Assembly (NCBI RefSeq): GCF_001632845.1
Contig: NZ_CP011994.1
Span: forward strand, 2,366,001-2,430,000
Direction: 5' to 3'
Origin: Ectothiorhodospira sp. BSL-9
GTDB taxonomy: Bacteria; Pseudomonadota; Gammaproteobacteria; Ectothiorhodospirales; Ectothiorhodospiraceae
Length of the DNA stretch: 64,000 bases
The notes below the pieces were generated by a model that saw only the letters and a program-made list of their open reading frames with translations, ran no database searches and had not been told where the DNA came from. Below, one piece after another: positions 44,198-52,554 of the stretch; within the stretch, counting starts at the first letter, position 1, and each line of letters opens with the position of its first letter. The position numbers and the translations under genes were made by a program.

Positions 44198-44965
44198 TCA
44201 GGGACGGAAGGCGATTTGCTGGACGAAGTCCACCTCATTGGTGTCGTAGGGGCGGCGCATGTCGCCATAGCGTTCCACGTTGACGAAACCGGCGTCTTCC
44301 AGCAGGTGGGTGAGGTAGTCCTGGCGCAGGGGGTACATGTTGAGTTCGAAACGGGCGCCATCGGGGAAGACGTAGTTGAATTTGGCCAGGCTGCGGTGCA
44401 GTTCCACCGGGCCTACGTCCACGTTGTTGCCGGTGTAGCAAAAGGCGTGTTTGGAACTGTATCCCTGGTCGAGCATGGCGTCGTAGTTGCGCTGGTCAAT
44501 AATCAGCATGCCGCCCGGACGCAGGATGCGGAAGATGGCTCTGAGGGCGGTTCGACGATCTTCATGATCGAACAAATGGGTGAAGGAGTTACCCAGGCAT
44601 ACGGCAGCATCGAACTGCTCGGTGCCCAGGGTTTCGTCCAGTGAGAGCCAGTCGATGGCCTTGGCATCGGCAAAGCTGACACCGTAGTGCTTGGCGTTTT
44701 CCTGGGCCTTGGCCAGCATGTTTTCGGATCCATCCACGGCCGTGACTTCAAAACCGTATTGAGCCAGGGACACCGCGTTGACACCCGTGCCGGTGGCGAT
44801 ATCGATGACCTGCTTGGCGCCGTGGGCGTGCAGGTGACGGTTGTAGAAGGCACCTTCCCGAGCCAGACGCGCTTCCCAGCCCACCAGATCGTCCCAGTAT
44901 TCGGCGAAACTGCGTGTGTATTGCGTGAAGTGAGTGCCGGTGTTCGCGTTGAGTACCTCGGTCAT
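44198..44965 (-). CDS. SAM-dependent methyltransferase, glycine/sarcosine N-methyltransferase-like
   Basis: A 255-residue class I methyltransferase. VIDIATGTGVNAVSLAQYG is the SAM motif I, followed by AVDGSENMLAKAQENA. CLGNSFTHLFDHEDRR, IIDQRNYDAMLDQGY and LNMYPLRQDYLTHLLEDAGF closely resemble GSMT of Ectothiorhodospira halochloris, which methylates glycine to sarcosine and dimethylglycine on the way to betaine. No dimethylglycine methyltransferase gene is adjacent, so a complete betaine pathway is not shown here. AAGGAG precedes the ATG. It is divergent from a MocR regulator, with shared operator-like repeats between them. Confidence 0.75.
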   Translation of the reverse strand: MTEVLNANTGTHFTQYTRSFAEYWDDLVGWEARLAREGAFYNRHLHAHGAKQVIDIATGTGVNAVSLAQYGFEVTAVDGSENMLAKAQENAKHYGVSFADAKAIDWLSLDETLGTEQFDAAVCLGNSFTHLFDHEDRRTALRAIFRILRPGGMLIIDQRNYDAMLDQGYSSKHAFCYTGNNVDVGPVELHRSLAKFNYVFPDGARFELNMYPLRQDYLTHLLEDAGFVNVERYGDMRRPYDTNEVDFVQQIAFRP

Positions 44966-45024
44966 GTAAGAGCTCCTTGTGGGCTTGGTGTGAAATGGGA
45001 GCGCCATTGTGGGTGGATTCCCGG

Positions 45025-45083
45025 GACCGATACAGATGCAGTTTGCGCGAATCATGAGCGGTACAGTTTTGTTACGCTGTACC
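45025..45083. promoter_or_regulatory. Operator-like repeats between the methyltransferase and the MocR regulator
   Basis: Three CGRTACAG motifs: CCGATACAG (45026-45034), GCGGTACAG (45058-45066) and the inverse CTGTACCG (45077-45084). The last two form GGTACAG-N10-CTGTACC directly before the regulator start. MocR proteins often bind such repeats next to their own divergent gene. Confidence 0.5.
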
Positions 45084-45084
45084 G

Positions 45085-46497
45085 ATGATGGGCGAAAAAC
45101 TCTACCAGCAAGTGGCGGCTCTGCTTGAGCAACAGATCGAGCAGGGCACCTATGTGGCCGGTGATCGCCTGCCAGGGCTCAGGCAACTGCGCCAGCATTT
45201 TGGCGTCAGCATGGCCACCATGGTGACGGCCTGCGAGGTGCTGGAGCAGCGCGGTATCCTGGAAGCGCGTCCGCGATCCGGGTTCTATGTGTGCGGTCAG
45301 TCGGATTCAGCACCGCTCCCGGAAGAGCCCTGCGACGAGTTGGAAGGGCCCAGCCTGGTCACGGGGCAGGAGCGGGTGCTGGAACTGGTCCAGTCCCATA
45401 ACGACCCCTCCATCCTGTCGCTGGGGGCCGCAGCGCCCCCTGCTGAGTGTCTGCCCGTTGCCGCGCTGGACCGCAGCTTCGCCCGGGTGCGTCGCACCCG
45501 GCGTGATGACGTCAGTGCCTATGACTTTCCACCGGGCAACCTGGAACTGCGCACGCAAATCGCCCAGCGCATGGGATATGCCGGTTGTACCGTGGGCCCT
45601 GATGACATTGTATTGACCCAGGGATGTCAGGATGCGCTGACCCTGAGCCTTCGGGCGGTGGGCTCCCCCGGGGATGTGGTGGCCATCGAGTCGCCCACGT
45701 TCTACGGCATTCTCCAGGCCATTGAGTCGCTGGGCATGCGGGCCCTGGAGATCACCACGGACCCGGTGGAGGGCATGTCACCGCAGGCCCTGGCGCGGGC
45801 GTTGGACACCTGGCCGATCCGCGCCTGCGTGATGATGCCCAGTTTCGGCAATCCCCTGGGTCATCTGGCGTCCGACGAGCGCAAGCAGACGCTGGTGAAC
45901 CTGCTGGCCGAGCACGAGGTCCCGCTGATCGAGGATGATGTCTACGGGGAACTGTGCTTCAAGGGGCCGCGTCCTTGGGCGGCCAAGGCCTGGGACACCC
46001 GGGGGAACGTGCTCTATTGCAGCAGTTTCTCCAAGACGTTGGGGGCGGGGTTGCGCGTGGGCTGGGTGGCCCCGGGGCGGTATCGCGAGCGGGTCACCTA
46101 TCTCAAGTACGCCACCAGCCAGGCCACGGCGCCCATGGACACCCTGGCCGTGGCCGATTATCTGGAACGGGGGGGCTATGAGCGCTATCTGGGGCGTGCG
46201 CGGCGCTACTACCAACGCCAGGTGCGACGGGTGACGGATGCGGTGCTGCGTCACTTTCCCAGGGGCACCCAGGTGACCCGCCCCCAGGGTGGGTTCGTGA
46301 TCTGGGTGGTGCTACCCGAGGGTTACGACAGCCTGGCCCTGCAGCGACAGGCGCTGGAGGCCGGCATGAGCATCGCCCCGGGCCCGTACTTCTCCCCCAG
46401 CGGCCGTTACCGCCGCTGCCTGCGCCTCAGCTGTGCCTTGCCCCAGTCGGTGGACGTTGAAACGGCGCTGTCCCGTCTCTACAAAAGCCCCCAATAA
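45085..46497 (+). CDS. MocR-type regulator: GntR-like HTH fused to PLP aminotransferase domain
   Basis: A 470-residue protein. N-terminal winged HTH (about residues 5-70): LYQQVAALLEQQIEQGTY and LRQLRQHFGVSMATMVTACE. A fold-type I aminotransferase domain follows (about 105-460), with YCSSFSKTLGAGLRVGW carrying the PLP-binding Lys, plus MPSFGNPLGHLAS and EDDVYGELCF. MocR regulators sense PLP-linked amino compounds. The divergent N-methyltransferase is the obvious candidate target (inference). The stop codon lies inside the first copy of a family B repeat cluster. Two adjacent ATGs could serve as start. Confidence 0.88.
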   Translation: MMGEKLYQQVAALLEQQIEQGTYVAGDRLPGLRQLRQHFGVSMATMVTACEVLEQRGILEARPRSGFYVCGQSDSAPLPEEPCDELEGPSLVTGQERVLELVQSHNDPSILSLGAAAPPAECLPVAALDRSFARVRRTRRDDVSAYDFPPGNLELRTQIAQRMGYAGCTVGPDDIVLTQGCQDALTLSLRAVGSPGDVVAIESPTFYGILQAIESLGMRALEITTDPVEGMSPQALARALDTWPIRACVMMPSFGNPLGHLASDERKQTLVNLLAEHEVPLIEDDVYGELCFKGPRPWAAKAWDTRGNVLYCSSFSKTLGAGLRVGWVAPGRYRERVTYLKYATSQATAPMDTLAVADYLERGGYERYLGRARRYYQRQVRRVTDAVLRHFPRGTQVTRPQGGFVIWVVLPEGYDSLALQRQALEAGMSIAPGPYFSPSGRYRRCLRLSCALPQSVDVETALSRLYKSPQ

Positions 46498-46583
46498 AGG
46501 GGACGGACACCTTTTCCTTGACACCTTTTCCCGCGAATAAAAGGGGACAGACACCTTTTCCTGGGAAAAAGGTGTCTGTCCCC
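46496..46583. repeat. Family B repeat cluster, three arms
   Basis: AAGGGGACGGACACCTTTTC, AAAAGGGGACAGACACCTTT and the inverse AAAAAGGTGTCTGTCCCC. The first arm begins within the TAA stop of the MocR gene. Confidence 0.75.
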
Positions 46584-46701
46584 ATTTGAAGGTGTGGCAC
46601 TTTTTGTGCGTTGCTGCGAAGGTTTATACTTCGGGGCACCCGCGCTGGATGTCGACAATCTGCTGTGTCCAGCCAGACCACCCTTGACTGAGTTGCCCAT
46701 C

Positions 46702-49293
46702 ATGAACACTGATTACCGCAAGCCACTGCCAGGCACCCAGCTGGATTACTTTGACACCCGCGCCGCCGTGGAGGCCATTGCGCCGGGGGCGTACGACACG
46801 TTGCCCTATACCTCGCGCGTGCTGGCGGAGAATCTGGTGCGGCGCTGTGATCCGGCGCTGCTCACCGATGCCCTGAAGCAGCATATCGAGCGCAAGCGGG
46901 ACCTGGACTTCCCCTGGTTCCCGGCGCGGGTGGTGTGTCACGACATCCTGGGGCAGACGGCGCTGGTGGACCTGGCGGGGCTGCGGGATGCCATTGCCGA
47001 GCGGGGCGGGGATCCGGCCAAGGTGAACCCGGTGGTGCCCACGCAGCTTATTGTTGACCATTCCCTGTCGGTGGAATACGGCGGTTACGACAAGGATGCC
47101 TTCGAGAAGAACCGCGCCATCGAGGATCGCCGTAACGAGGACCGTTTCCACTTCATCGACTGGACCAAAAAGGCCTTCAAGAACGTGGATGTGATCCCGC
47201 CGGGCAACGGCATCCTCCACCAGATCAACCTGGAGCGGATGTCGCCGGTGGTCCATGCCCGCGATGGCGTGGCCTTCCCGGACACCCTGGTGGGGACCGA
47301 CAGCCATACCCCCCATGTGGACGCCCTGGGCGTGCTGGCCGTGGGCGTGGGTGGCCTGGAGGCCGAGAGCGTCATGCTGGGCCGGGCCTCTTACATGCGC
47401 CTGCCGGACATCATCGGCGTGGAGCTGGTGGGCAAGCGCAAGCCGGGCATCACCGCCACCGATATCGTCCTGGCCCTGACCGAGTTCCTGCGTCAGGAGA
47501 AGGTGGTTTCAGCCTATCTGGAGTTCTGTGGCGAGGGGGTGAAGGAGCTGAGCCTGGCCGACCGCGCCACCATCTCCAACATGACCCCGGAATTTGGCGC
47601 CACCGCCGCCATGTTCCACATCGACGAGCAGACCATCGACTATCTCAAGCTCACCGGCCGCGAAGACGAGCAGGTGAAGCTGGTGGAGACCTACGCCCGC
47701 GAGGCGGGTCTTTGGGGCGATGATCTGAAGAACGTGCAGTACGAGCGCAGACTGCGCTTTGATCTGTCCACCGTGGTGCGCAACATGGCCGGTCCCTCCA
47801 ACCCCCACAAGCGCCTGGCCACCGCCGACCTGGCGGCCCGGGGAATCTCCGGCAAGGTGGAGAACGAACCCGGCAAGATGCCCGATGGCGCCGTGATCAT
47901 CGCTGCCATCACCAGCTGCACCAATACCAGCAACCCGCGCAACGTGGTAGCCGCTGGCCTGCTGGCCCGCAACGCCAATGCCCGCGGCCTGGTCCGCAAG
48001 CCCTGGGTGAAGAGTTCCTTCGCCCCCGGCTCCAAGGCGGTGCAGCTGTACATGGAAGAGGCCGGGCTGCTGCCGGAACTGGAGAAGCTGGGCTTTGGCA
48101 TCGTGGCCTTTGCCTGCACCACCTGCAACGGCATGAGTGGCGCCCTGGACCCGAAGATCCAGCAGGAGGTCATCGACCGGGATCTGTATGCCACCGCCGT
48201 GCTCTCGGGCAACCGTAACTTCGACGGGCGCATCCACCCCTATGCCAAGCAGGCCTTCCTGGCATCGCCGCCCCTGGTGGTGGCCTATGCCATCGCCGGC
48301 ACCATCCGCTTTGACATCGAGAAGGATGTGCTGGGCGTGGATGCCGACGGCAATGAGGTCACCCTCAAGGACCTGTGGCCCAGTGATGAGGAGATCGACG
48401 CCATCATCGCCAGCAGCGTCAAGCCGGAGCACTTCCGGCAGGTGTACGAGCCCATGTTCCAGGTGAAGACCGAGGCGGCCCAGGAGATCAGTCCCCTGTA
48501 CGAATGGCGCCCCCAGAGCACCTACATCCGTCGCCCGCCCTACTGGGAAGGGGCCCTGGCGGGAGAGCGCGCCCTCAAGGGCATGCGTCCGCTGGCGGTG
48601 CTGGGTGACAACATCACCACCGATCACCTCTCCCCCTCCAACGCCATTCTGCTGGATAGCGCCGCCGGGGAATACCTGGCGAAGATGGGCCTGCCGGAAG
48701 AGGACTTCAACTCCTACGCCACCCACCGGGGCGATCACCTGACCGCCCAGCGGGCCACCTTCGCCAATCCCAAGCTCATCAACGAGATGGCCGTAGTGGA
48801 CGGTGAAGTGAAGCAGGGCTCCCTGGCCCGTATCGAACCGGAAGGCCAGGTCACCCGCATGTGGGAGGCCATCGAGGCCTACCAGGCGCGCAAGCAGCCC
48901 CTGATCATCATCGCCGGGGCCGACTACGGTCAGGGCTCCAGCCGTGACTGGGCCGCCAAGGGCGTGCGCCTGGCGGGTGTGGAGGCCATTGCCGCCGAGG
49001 GCTTTGAGCGCATCCATCGCACCAACCTGGTGGGCATGGGCGTGCTGCCCCTGGAGTTCGAGGCCGGCACCACCCGCAAGACCCTGGCCATCGATGGCAC
49101 CGAGACCTTCGACGTGAAGGGCGAACTGGCCCCCCGGGCGAATCTCACCCTGGTGATCCATCGCAAGAACGGTGAGACGGTGGAGGTGCCGGTGACCTGT
49201 CGCCTGGACACGAAGGAAGAAGTCTCCATCTATGAAGCGGGCGGCGTGCTGCAGCGCTTTGCCAAGGACTTCCTGGAAGCGGAGAGCGCCTGA
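46702..49293 (+). CDS. acnD: Fe/S-dependent 2-methylisocitrate dehydratase AcnD
   Basis: An 863-residue aconitase-superfamily enzyme of the AcnD type. GTDSHTPHVDALGVLAVGVGG and then ITSCTNTSNPRNVVAAG and FACTTCNGMSG hold the three Cys of the [4Fe-4S] cluster. ADYGQGSSRDWAAKGVRL is the swivel-domain active site. AcnD dehydrates 2-methylcitrate in the methylcitrate cycle of propionate breakdown and needs PrpF, encoded next. The start gives MNTDYRKPLPGTQLDYFDTR, the AcnD N-terminus; the frame extends 36 codons upstream through a TATACT-containing promoter-like region. Confidence 0.92.
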   Translation: MNTDYRKPLPGTQLDYFDTRAAVEAIAPGAYDTLPYTSRVLAENLVRRCDPALLTDALKQHIERKRDLDFPWFPARVVCHDILGQTALVDLAGLRDAIAERGGDPAKVNPVVPTQLIVDHSLSVEYGGYDKDAFEKNRAIEDRRNEDRFHFIDWTKKAFKNVDVIPPGNGILHQINLERMSPVVHARDGVAFPDTLVGTDSHTPHVDALGVLAVGVGGLEAESVMLGRASYMRLPDIIGVELVGKRKPGITATDIVLALTEFLRQEKVVSAYLEFCGEGVKELSLADRATISNMTPEFGATAAMFHIDEQTIDYLKLTGREDEQVKLVETYAREAGLWGDDLKNVQYERRLRFDLSTVVRNMAGPSNPHKRLATADLAARGISGKVENEPGKMPDGAVIIAAITSCTNTSNPRNVVAAGLLARNANARGLVRKPWVKSSFAPGSKAVQLYMEEAGLLPELEKLGFGIVAFACTTCNGMSGALDPKIQQEVIDRDLYATAVLSGNRNFDGRIHPYAKQAFLASPPLVVAYAIAGTIRFDIEKDVLGVDADGNEVTLKDLWPSDEEIDAIIASSVKPEHFRQVYEPMFQVKTEAAQEISPLYEWRPQSTYIRRPPYWEGALAGERALKGMRPLAVLGDNITTDHLSPSNAILLDSAAGEYLAKMGLPEEDFNSYATHRGDHLTAQRATFANPKLINEMAVVDGEVKQGSLARIEPEGQVTRMWEAIEAYQARKQPLIIIAGADYGQGSSRDWAAKGVRLAGVEAIAAEGFERIHRTNLVGMGVLPLEFEAGTTRKTLAIDGTETFDVKGELAPRANLTLVIHRKNGETVEVPVTCRLDTKEEVSIYEAGGVLQRFAKDFLEAESA

Positions 49294-50474
49294 TGACCCA
49301 TGCTCCTCAAGTGAAGGTCCCCGCCACCTACATGCGGGGTGGTACCAGCAAGGGCGTGTTCTTTCGCCTGGATGACCTGCCCGACGTGGCACAGACTCCC
49401 GGGGCGGCCCGGGACGCCTTGCTGCTGCGGGTGATCGGCAGCCCCGACCCCTATGGCAAGCAGATCGATGGCATGGGCGGGGGCGTGTCCAGCAACAGCA
49501 AGACGGTGATCCTCTCCCGCAGCACCCAGCCGGATCATGATGTGGACTACCTGTTCGGTCAGGTGTCCATCGACAAGCCCTTTGTGGACTGGAGCGGCAA
49601 CTGCGGCAACCTGACCGCCGCCGTGGGGGCCTTTGCCATCAGCGCCGGCCTGGTGGATGCCGAGCGCATCCCCCGCAATGGCACGGCCATCGTGCGCATC
49701 TGGCAGGTGAACATCCAGAAGACCATCATTGCCCACATCCCCATCACCGATGGGGCCGTGCAGGAGACCGGCGATTTTGAGCTGGATGGCGTGACCTTCC
49801 CCGCCGCCGAGGTGCAGGTGGAGTTCATGGACCCGGCCGATGACAGCGGCGGCTCCATGTTCCCCACGGGCAACCTGGTGGACGACCTGGAGGTGCCGGG
49901 CGTCGGCACCGTGAAGGCCACCATGATCAATGCCGGCATCCCCACGGTGTTCGTCAATGCCGATGACATCGGTTACACCGGCACCGAATTGCAGGATGAC
50001 ATCAACGGGGACCCCAAGGCCCTGGCGATGTTCGAGACGCTCAGGGTCCACGGGGCTGTGCGCATGGGCCTGGTGCAGTCGGTGGAAGAGGCCGGCCAGC
50101 GCCAGCATACCCCCAAGATCGCCTTTGTGGCCCCGCCCCGGGACTACGTGGCCTCCAGCGGCAAGCAGGTGGCGGCGGGCGATGTGGATCTGCTGGTGCG
50201 GGCCCTGTCCATGGGCAAGCTGCATCACGCCATGATGGGCACGGCGGCGGTGGCCATCGGCACGGCGGCGGCCATTCCCGGCACCCTGGTCAGCCAGGCG
50301 GCGGGGGGCGGCGAGCGCCAATCCGTCCACTTTGGCCACCCTTCCGGCACCCTGCGGGTGGGTGCCGAGGCCACCCTTGAAGGGGGCGAATGGAAGGTGC
50401 TCAAGGCCGTGATGAGCCGCAGTGCCCGGGTGCTCATGGAAGGCTGGGTCAGGGTGCCGGGGGATGCCTTCTGA
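49293..50474 (+). CDS. prpF: AcnD-accessory isomerase PrpF
   Basis: A 393-residue protein of the PrpF/DapF-like fold. VPATYMRGGTSKGVFFRL is the PrpF signature start; GNCGNLTAAVGAFAI carries the conserved Cys-containing motif, and AGIPTVFVNADDIGY and HHAMMGTAAVAIGTAA follow. PrpF isomerises the AcnD product so that 2-methyl-cis-aconitate can be used by the next aconitase. The start overlaps the acnD stop (TGATG). Its 3' end overlaps convergent recD by 26 bases. prpB and prpC are not in the window. Confidence 0.92.
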   Translation: MTHAPQVKVPATYMRGGTSKGVFFRLDDLPDVAQTPGAARDALLLRVIGSPDPYGKQIDGMGGGVSSNSKTVILSRSTQPDHDVDYLFGQVSIDKPFVDWSGNCGNLTAAVGAFAISAGLVDAERIPRNGTAIVRIWQVNIQKTIIAHIPITDGAVQETGDFELDGVTFPAAEVQVEFMDPADDSGGSMFPTGNLVDDLEVPGVGTVKATMINAGIPTVFVNADDIGYTGTELQDDINGDPKALAMFETLRVHGAVRMGLVQSVEEAGQRQHTPKIAFVAPPRDYVASSGKQVAAGDVDLLVRALSMGKLHHAMMGTAAVAIGTAAAIPGTLVSQAAGGGERQSVHFGHPSGTLRVGAEATLEGGEWKVLKAVMSRSARVLMEGWVRVPGDAF

Positions 50475-52554
50475 TAAGGCGCCCACTCAGACCGCTGTCC
50501 CGGTTCACCCGGCGGGTGATGGCCTCGCCCAGCACCGAGGCCTGGCTGTAGAGCAGGGTGAACCGGCTGCGTGAGCGGGTGATGGCGGTGTAGAGCAGCT
50601 CCCGGGTGAGCACCGGGTTGGGGGCATCGGGCAGGACCAGGGCCGTGTGCTCGAACTCCGAGCCCTGGGACTTGTGCACCGTCATGGCGAATACCGTCTC
50701 CACCGCCTGCAGGCGGCTGGGCAGTACCCAGCGTACCTGATCGGCCTCGCCCGGGAAGGCCACCCGCAGTACCGTGCGCACCTCGCCCCCCTGGCGCACC
50801 GGCACGGGCAGGGTGATGCCGATGTCGCCATTCATCAGGTTCAGGGTGTAGTCGTTGCGGGTGATCAGCACCGGTCGCCCGGCAAACCACTGACGCTGGC
50901 CGGGGGCACCCGCCTCCGCCTCGCCGGGCAGCAGCCGGGCGGTGCGCAGCACCTGGATGATGCGGGTGTTGAGGCCGCTCACCCCCCAGTCCCCATCCCG
51001 CAGGGCCGTGAGCAGCTGAAAGTCCCGCTGGGCCTTCAGGGTGTCGTGGGCCCAGGCATCGATCAGGGCCGGATCATCGGGATCATGGGGGGCCTGTTCC
51101 AGTTGTTGCAGGTATCCCGAATAGCCCTCCCGCACCAGTCGATCAAAGCGGGGATCGGCCTCATCCTCCAGGTGGATGGCCTCCACACGGCCCAAGGAAC
51201 CATCGGGTTCTGCAGCCGATCGTTCAAGGACTTCTCTTACCGCCACCAGGGCGGCGTCGGCATCCCGCGGGTCCTGCTCCGGGTCATTCACCCGGGCCGC
51301 CAGGGCGCCAATGCCCCCCGCATCGCTGAAGCGGTGACTGGTGCGCAGCATGGCCACCGCCTGGTCCAGGGCGCCGCCCTCGGCATCGACGTACGCATCC
51401 GGCAGGTCCTGATCACTCACCCGGGCCAGCCAGTCCCGGGTGTCCGGGGTGTAATGGGCCCGATGGGCACGCTGGCACAGGTCCCCAAGCACCGCGCCGG
51501 CCTCCACCGAGGCCAGCTGATCCTTGTCCCCCAGCAGGATCAGCCGGGCCTCGGGGCGCAGGGCGTCCAGCAGGTGCACCATCATCTCCACGTCCACCAT
51601 GGAGGCCTCGTCCACCACCACCACATCGGCGGCCAGGGGGTTGCCCGGGTGATGCCGGAAACGCCGACTGTCGGGACGGGGTCCCAGCAGTCGGTGCAGG
51701 GTCTTCACGCGGGTGGGGATGGGTCCCACATCGGTGTCCATGGGCCCGGCGGGCGGCAGGGCCTTGACCTGGGTGTTGATGGATTCATTCAGACGCGCGG
51801 CGGCCTTGCCGGTGGGGGCGGCCAGCTCGATGCGCAGGGCGGGCAGGCCCTGCACGGCGGCCAGGCGCTGCAACAGGGCCAGCAGACGCACCACGGTGGT
51901 GGTCTTGCCGGTGCCCGGTCCCCCGGTGAGGATGAAGAACCCGCTGCGAGCCGCCAGGGCACAGGCCAGGCGCTGCCAGTCGGGCCCTGGGGGTGGCGCC
52001 TGACCGGGCGCCGGTTGGAACAGGGTGTCCAGCAAGCGGGCCAGGGGCGTTTCGGGAATGGGCAGCGGTTGCTGCAGGCGGCTTTGTATCCCTTCGGCGA
52101 TGCGCTGCTCATAGGCCCAGTAGCGGCGCAGATAGAGCAGGGGACGTTCCGGTTCGCCATCCAGCACCAGGGGGCGCGGCTCCTGCGGGTCGCGCGCCTC
52201 TTCCGCCAGGCTGATGGCCGGGCTGGCCCGCAGGCGCCCCACCCAGTCCGTCAGGGTGAGCTTCCCCAGTTCCCGCGCCAGGGTGAGGCGAATGCCCTGG
52301 GCCAGGGGCTGGTCATCCCGCAGACGGGTGAGCAGGGTCTCCGGATGTTCCAGGGCCTGAGCCAGATCCAGACACACATGGCCATGACCATTGCGTTCGC
52401 TGGTCAGTGCGATGGCCAGCAGCACGGCGGGGTCCTGCTCCGGTGCCTGGGTGTGGATGAAGCGGGTCAGCGACAGGTCCAGGGGACGAATGGCCCCGGC
52501 AACCGCCCATTCGCCCAGCAGGGCCAGGGTGGGATCGGGAGGGTGCCCTGTCAT
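50449..52554 (-). CDS. recD: Exodeoxyribonuclease V subunit alpha RecD
   Basis: A 701-residue superfamily 1B helicase. Motif I is LTGGPGTGKTTTVVRLLALL (about residue 185), motif II VVVDEASMVDVEMM, then ILLGDKDQLASVEAGAVLGD and TVHKSQGSEFEHTALVLPD. RecD is the fast 5'-3' motor of RecBCD, which processes double-strand breaks at Chi. The ATG overlaps the recB stop by 4 bases; a longer frame upstream is the shadow of recB. Confidence 0.92.
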   Translation of the reverse strand: MTGHPPDPTLALLGEWAVAGAIRPLDLSLTRFIHTQAPEQDPAVLLAIALTSERNGHGHVCLDLAQALEHPETLLTRLRDDQPLAQGIRLTLARELGKLTLTDWVGRLRASPAISLAEEARDPQEPRPLVLDGEPERPLLYLRRYWAYEQRIAEGIQSRLQQPLPIPETPLARLLDTLFQPAPGQAPPPGPDWQRLACALAARSGFFILTGGPGTGKTTTVVRLLALLQRLAAVQGLPALRIELAAPTGKAAARLNESINTQVKALPPAGPMDTDVGPIPTRVKTLHRLLGPRPDSRRFRHHPGNPLAADVVVVDEASMVDVEMMVHLLDALRPEARLILLGDKDQLASVEAGAVLGDLCQRAHRAHYTPDTRDWLARVSDQDLPDAYVDAEGGALDQAVAMLRTSHRFSDAGGIGALAARVNDPEQDPRDADAALVAVREVLERSAAEPDGSLGRVEAIHLEDEADPRFDRLVREGYSGYLQQLEQAPHDPDDPALIDAWAHDTLKAQRDFQLLTALRDGDWGVSGLNTRIIQVLRTARLLPGEAEAGAPGQRQWFAGRPVLITRNDYTLNLMNGDIGITLPVPVRQGGEVRTVLRVAFPGEADQVRWVLPSRLQAVETVFAMTVHKSQGSEFEHTALVLPDAPNPVLTRELLYTAITRSRSRFTLLYSQASVLGEAITRRVNRDSGLSGRLIRRHPPAP

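Noticed and set aside
46595-46611. GG-N10-GC match (TGGCACTTTTTGTGCG) upstream of acnD as a sigma-54 promoter
   Set aside because: The -12 part lacks TTGC and no activator boxes are seen; a TATACT -10 nearby is an equally good explanation. Kept only as a remark.
47509-49392. A 627-codon minus-strand open frame opposite acnD
   Set aside because: Antisense shadow of acnD with no recognisable motifs.
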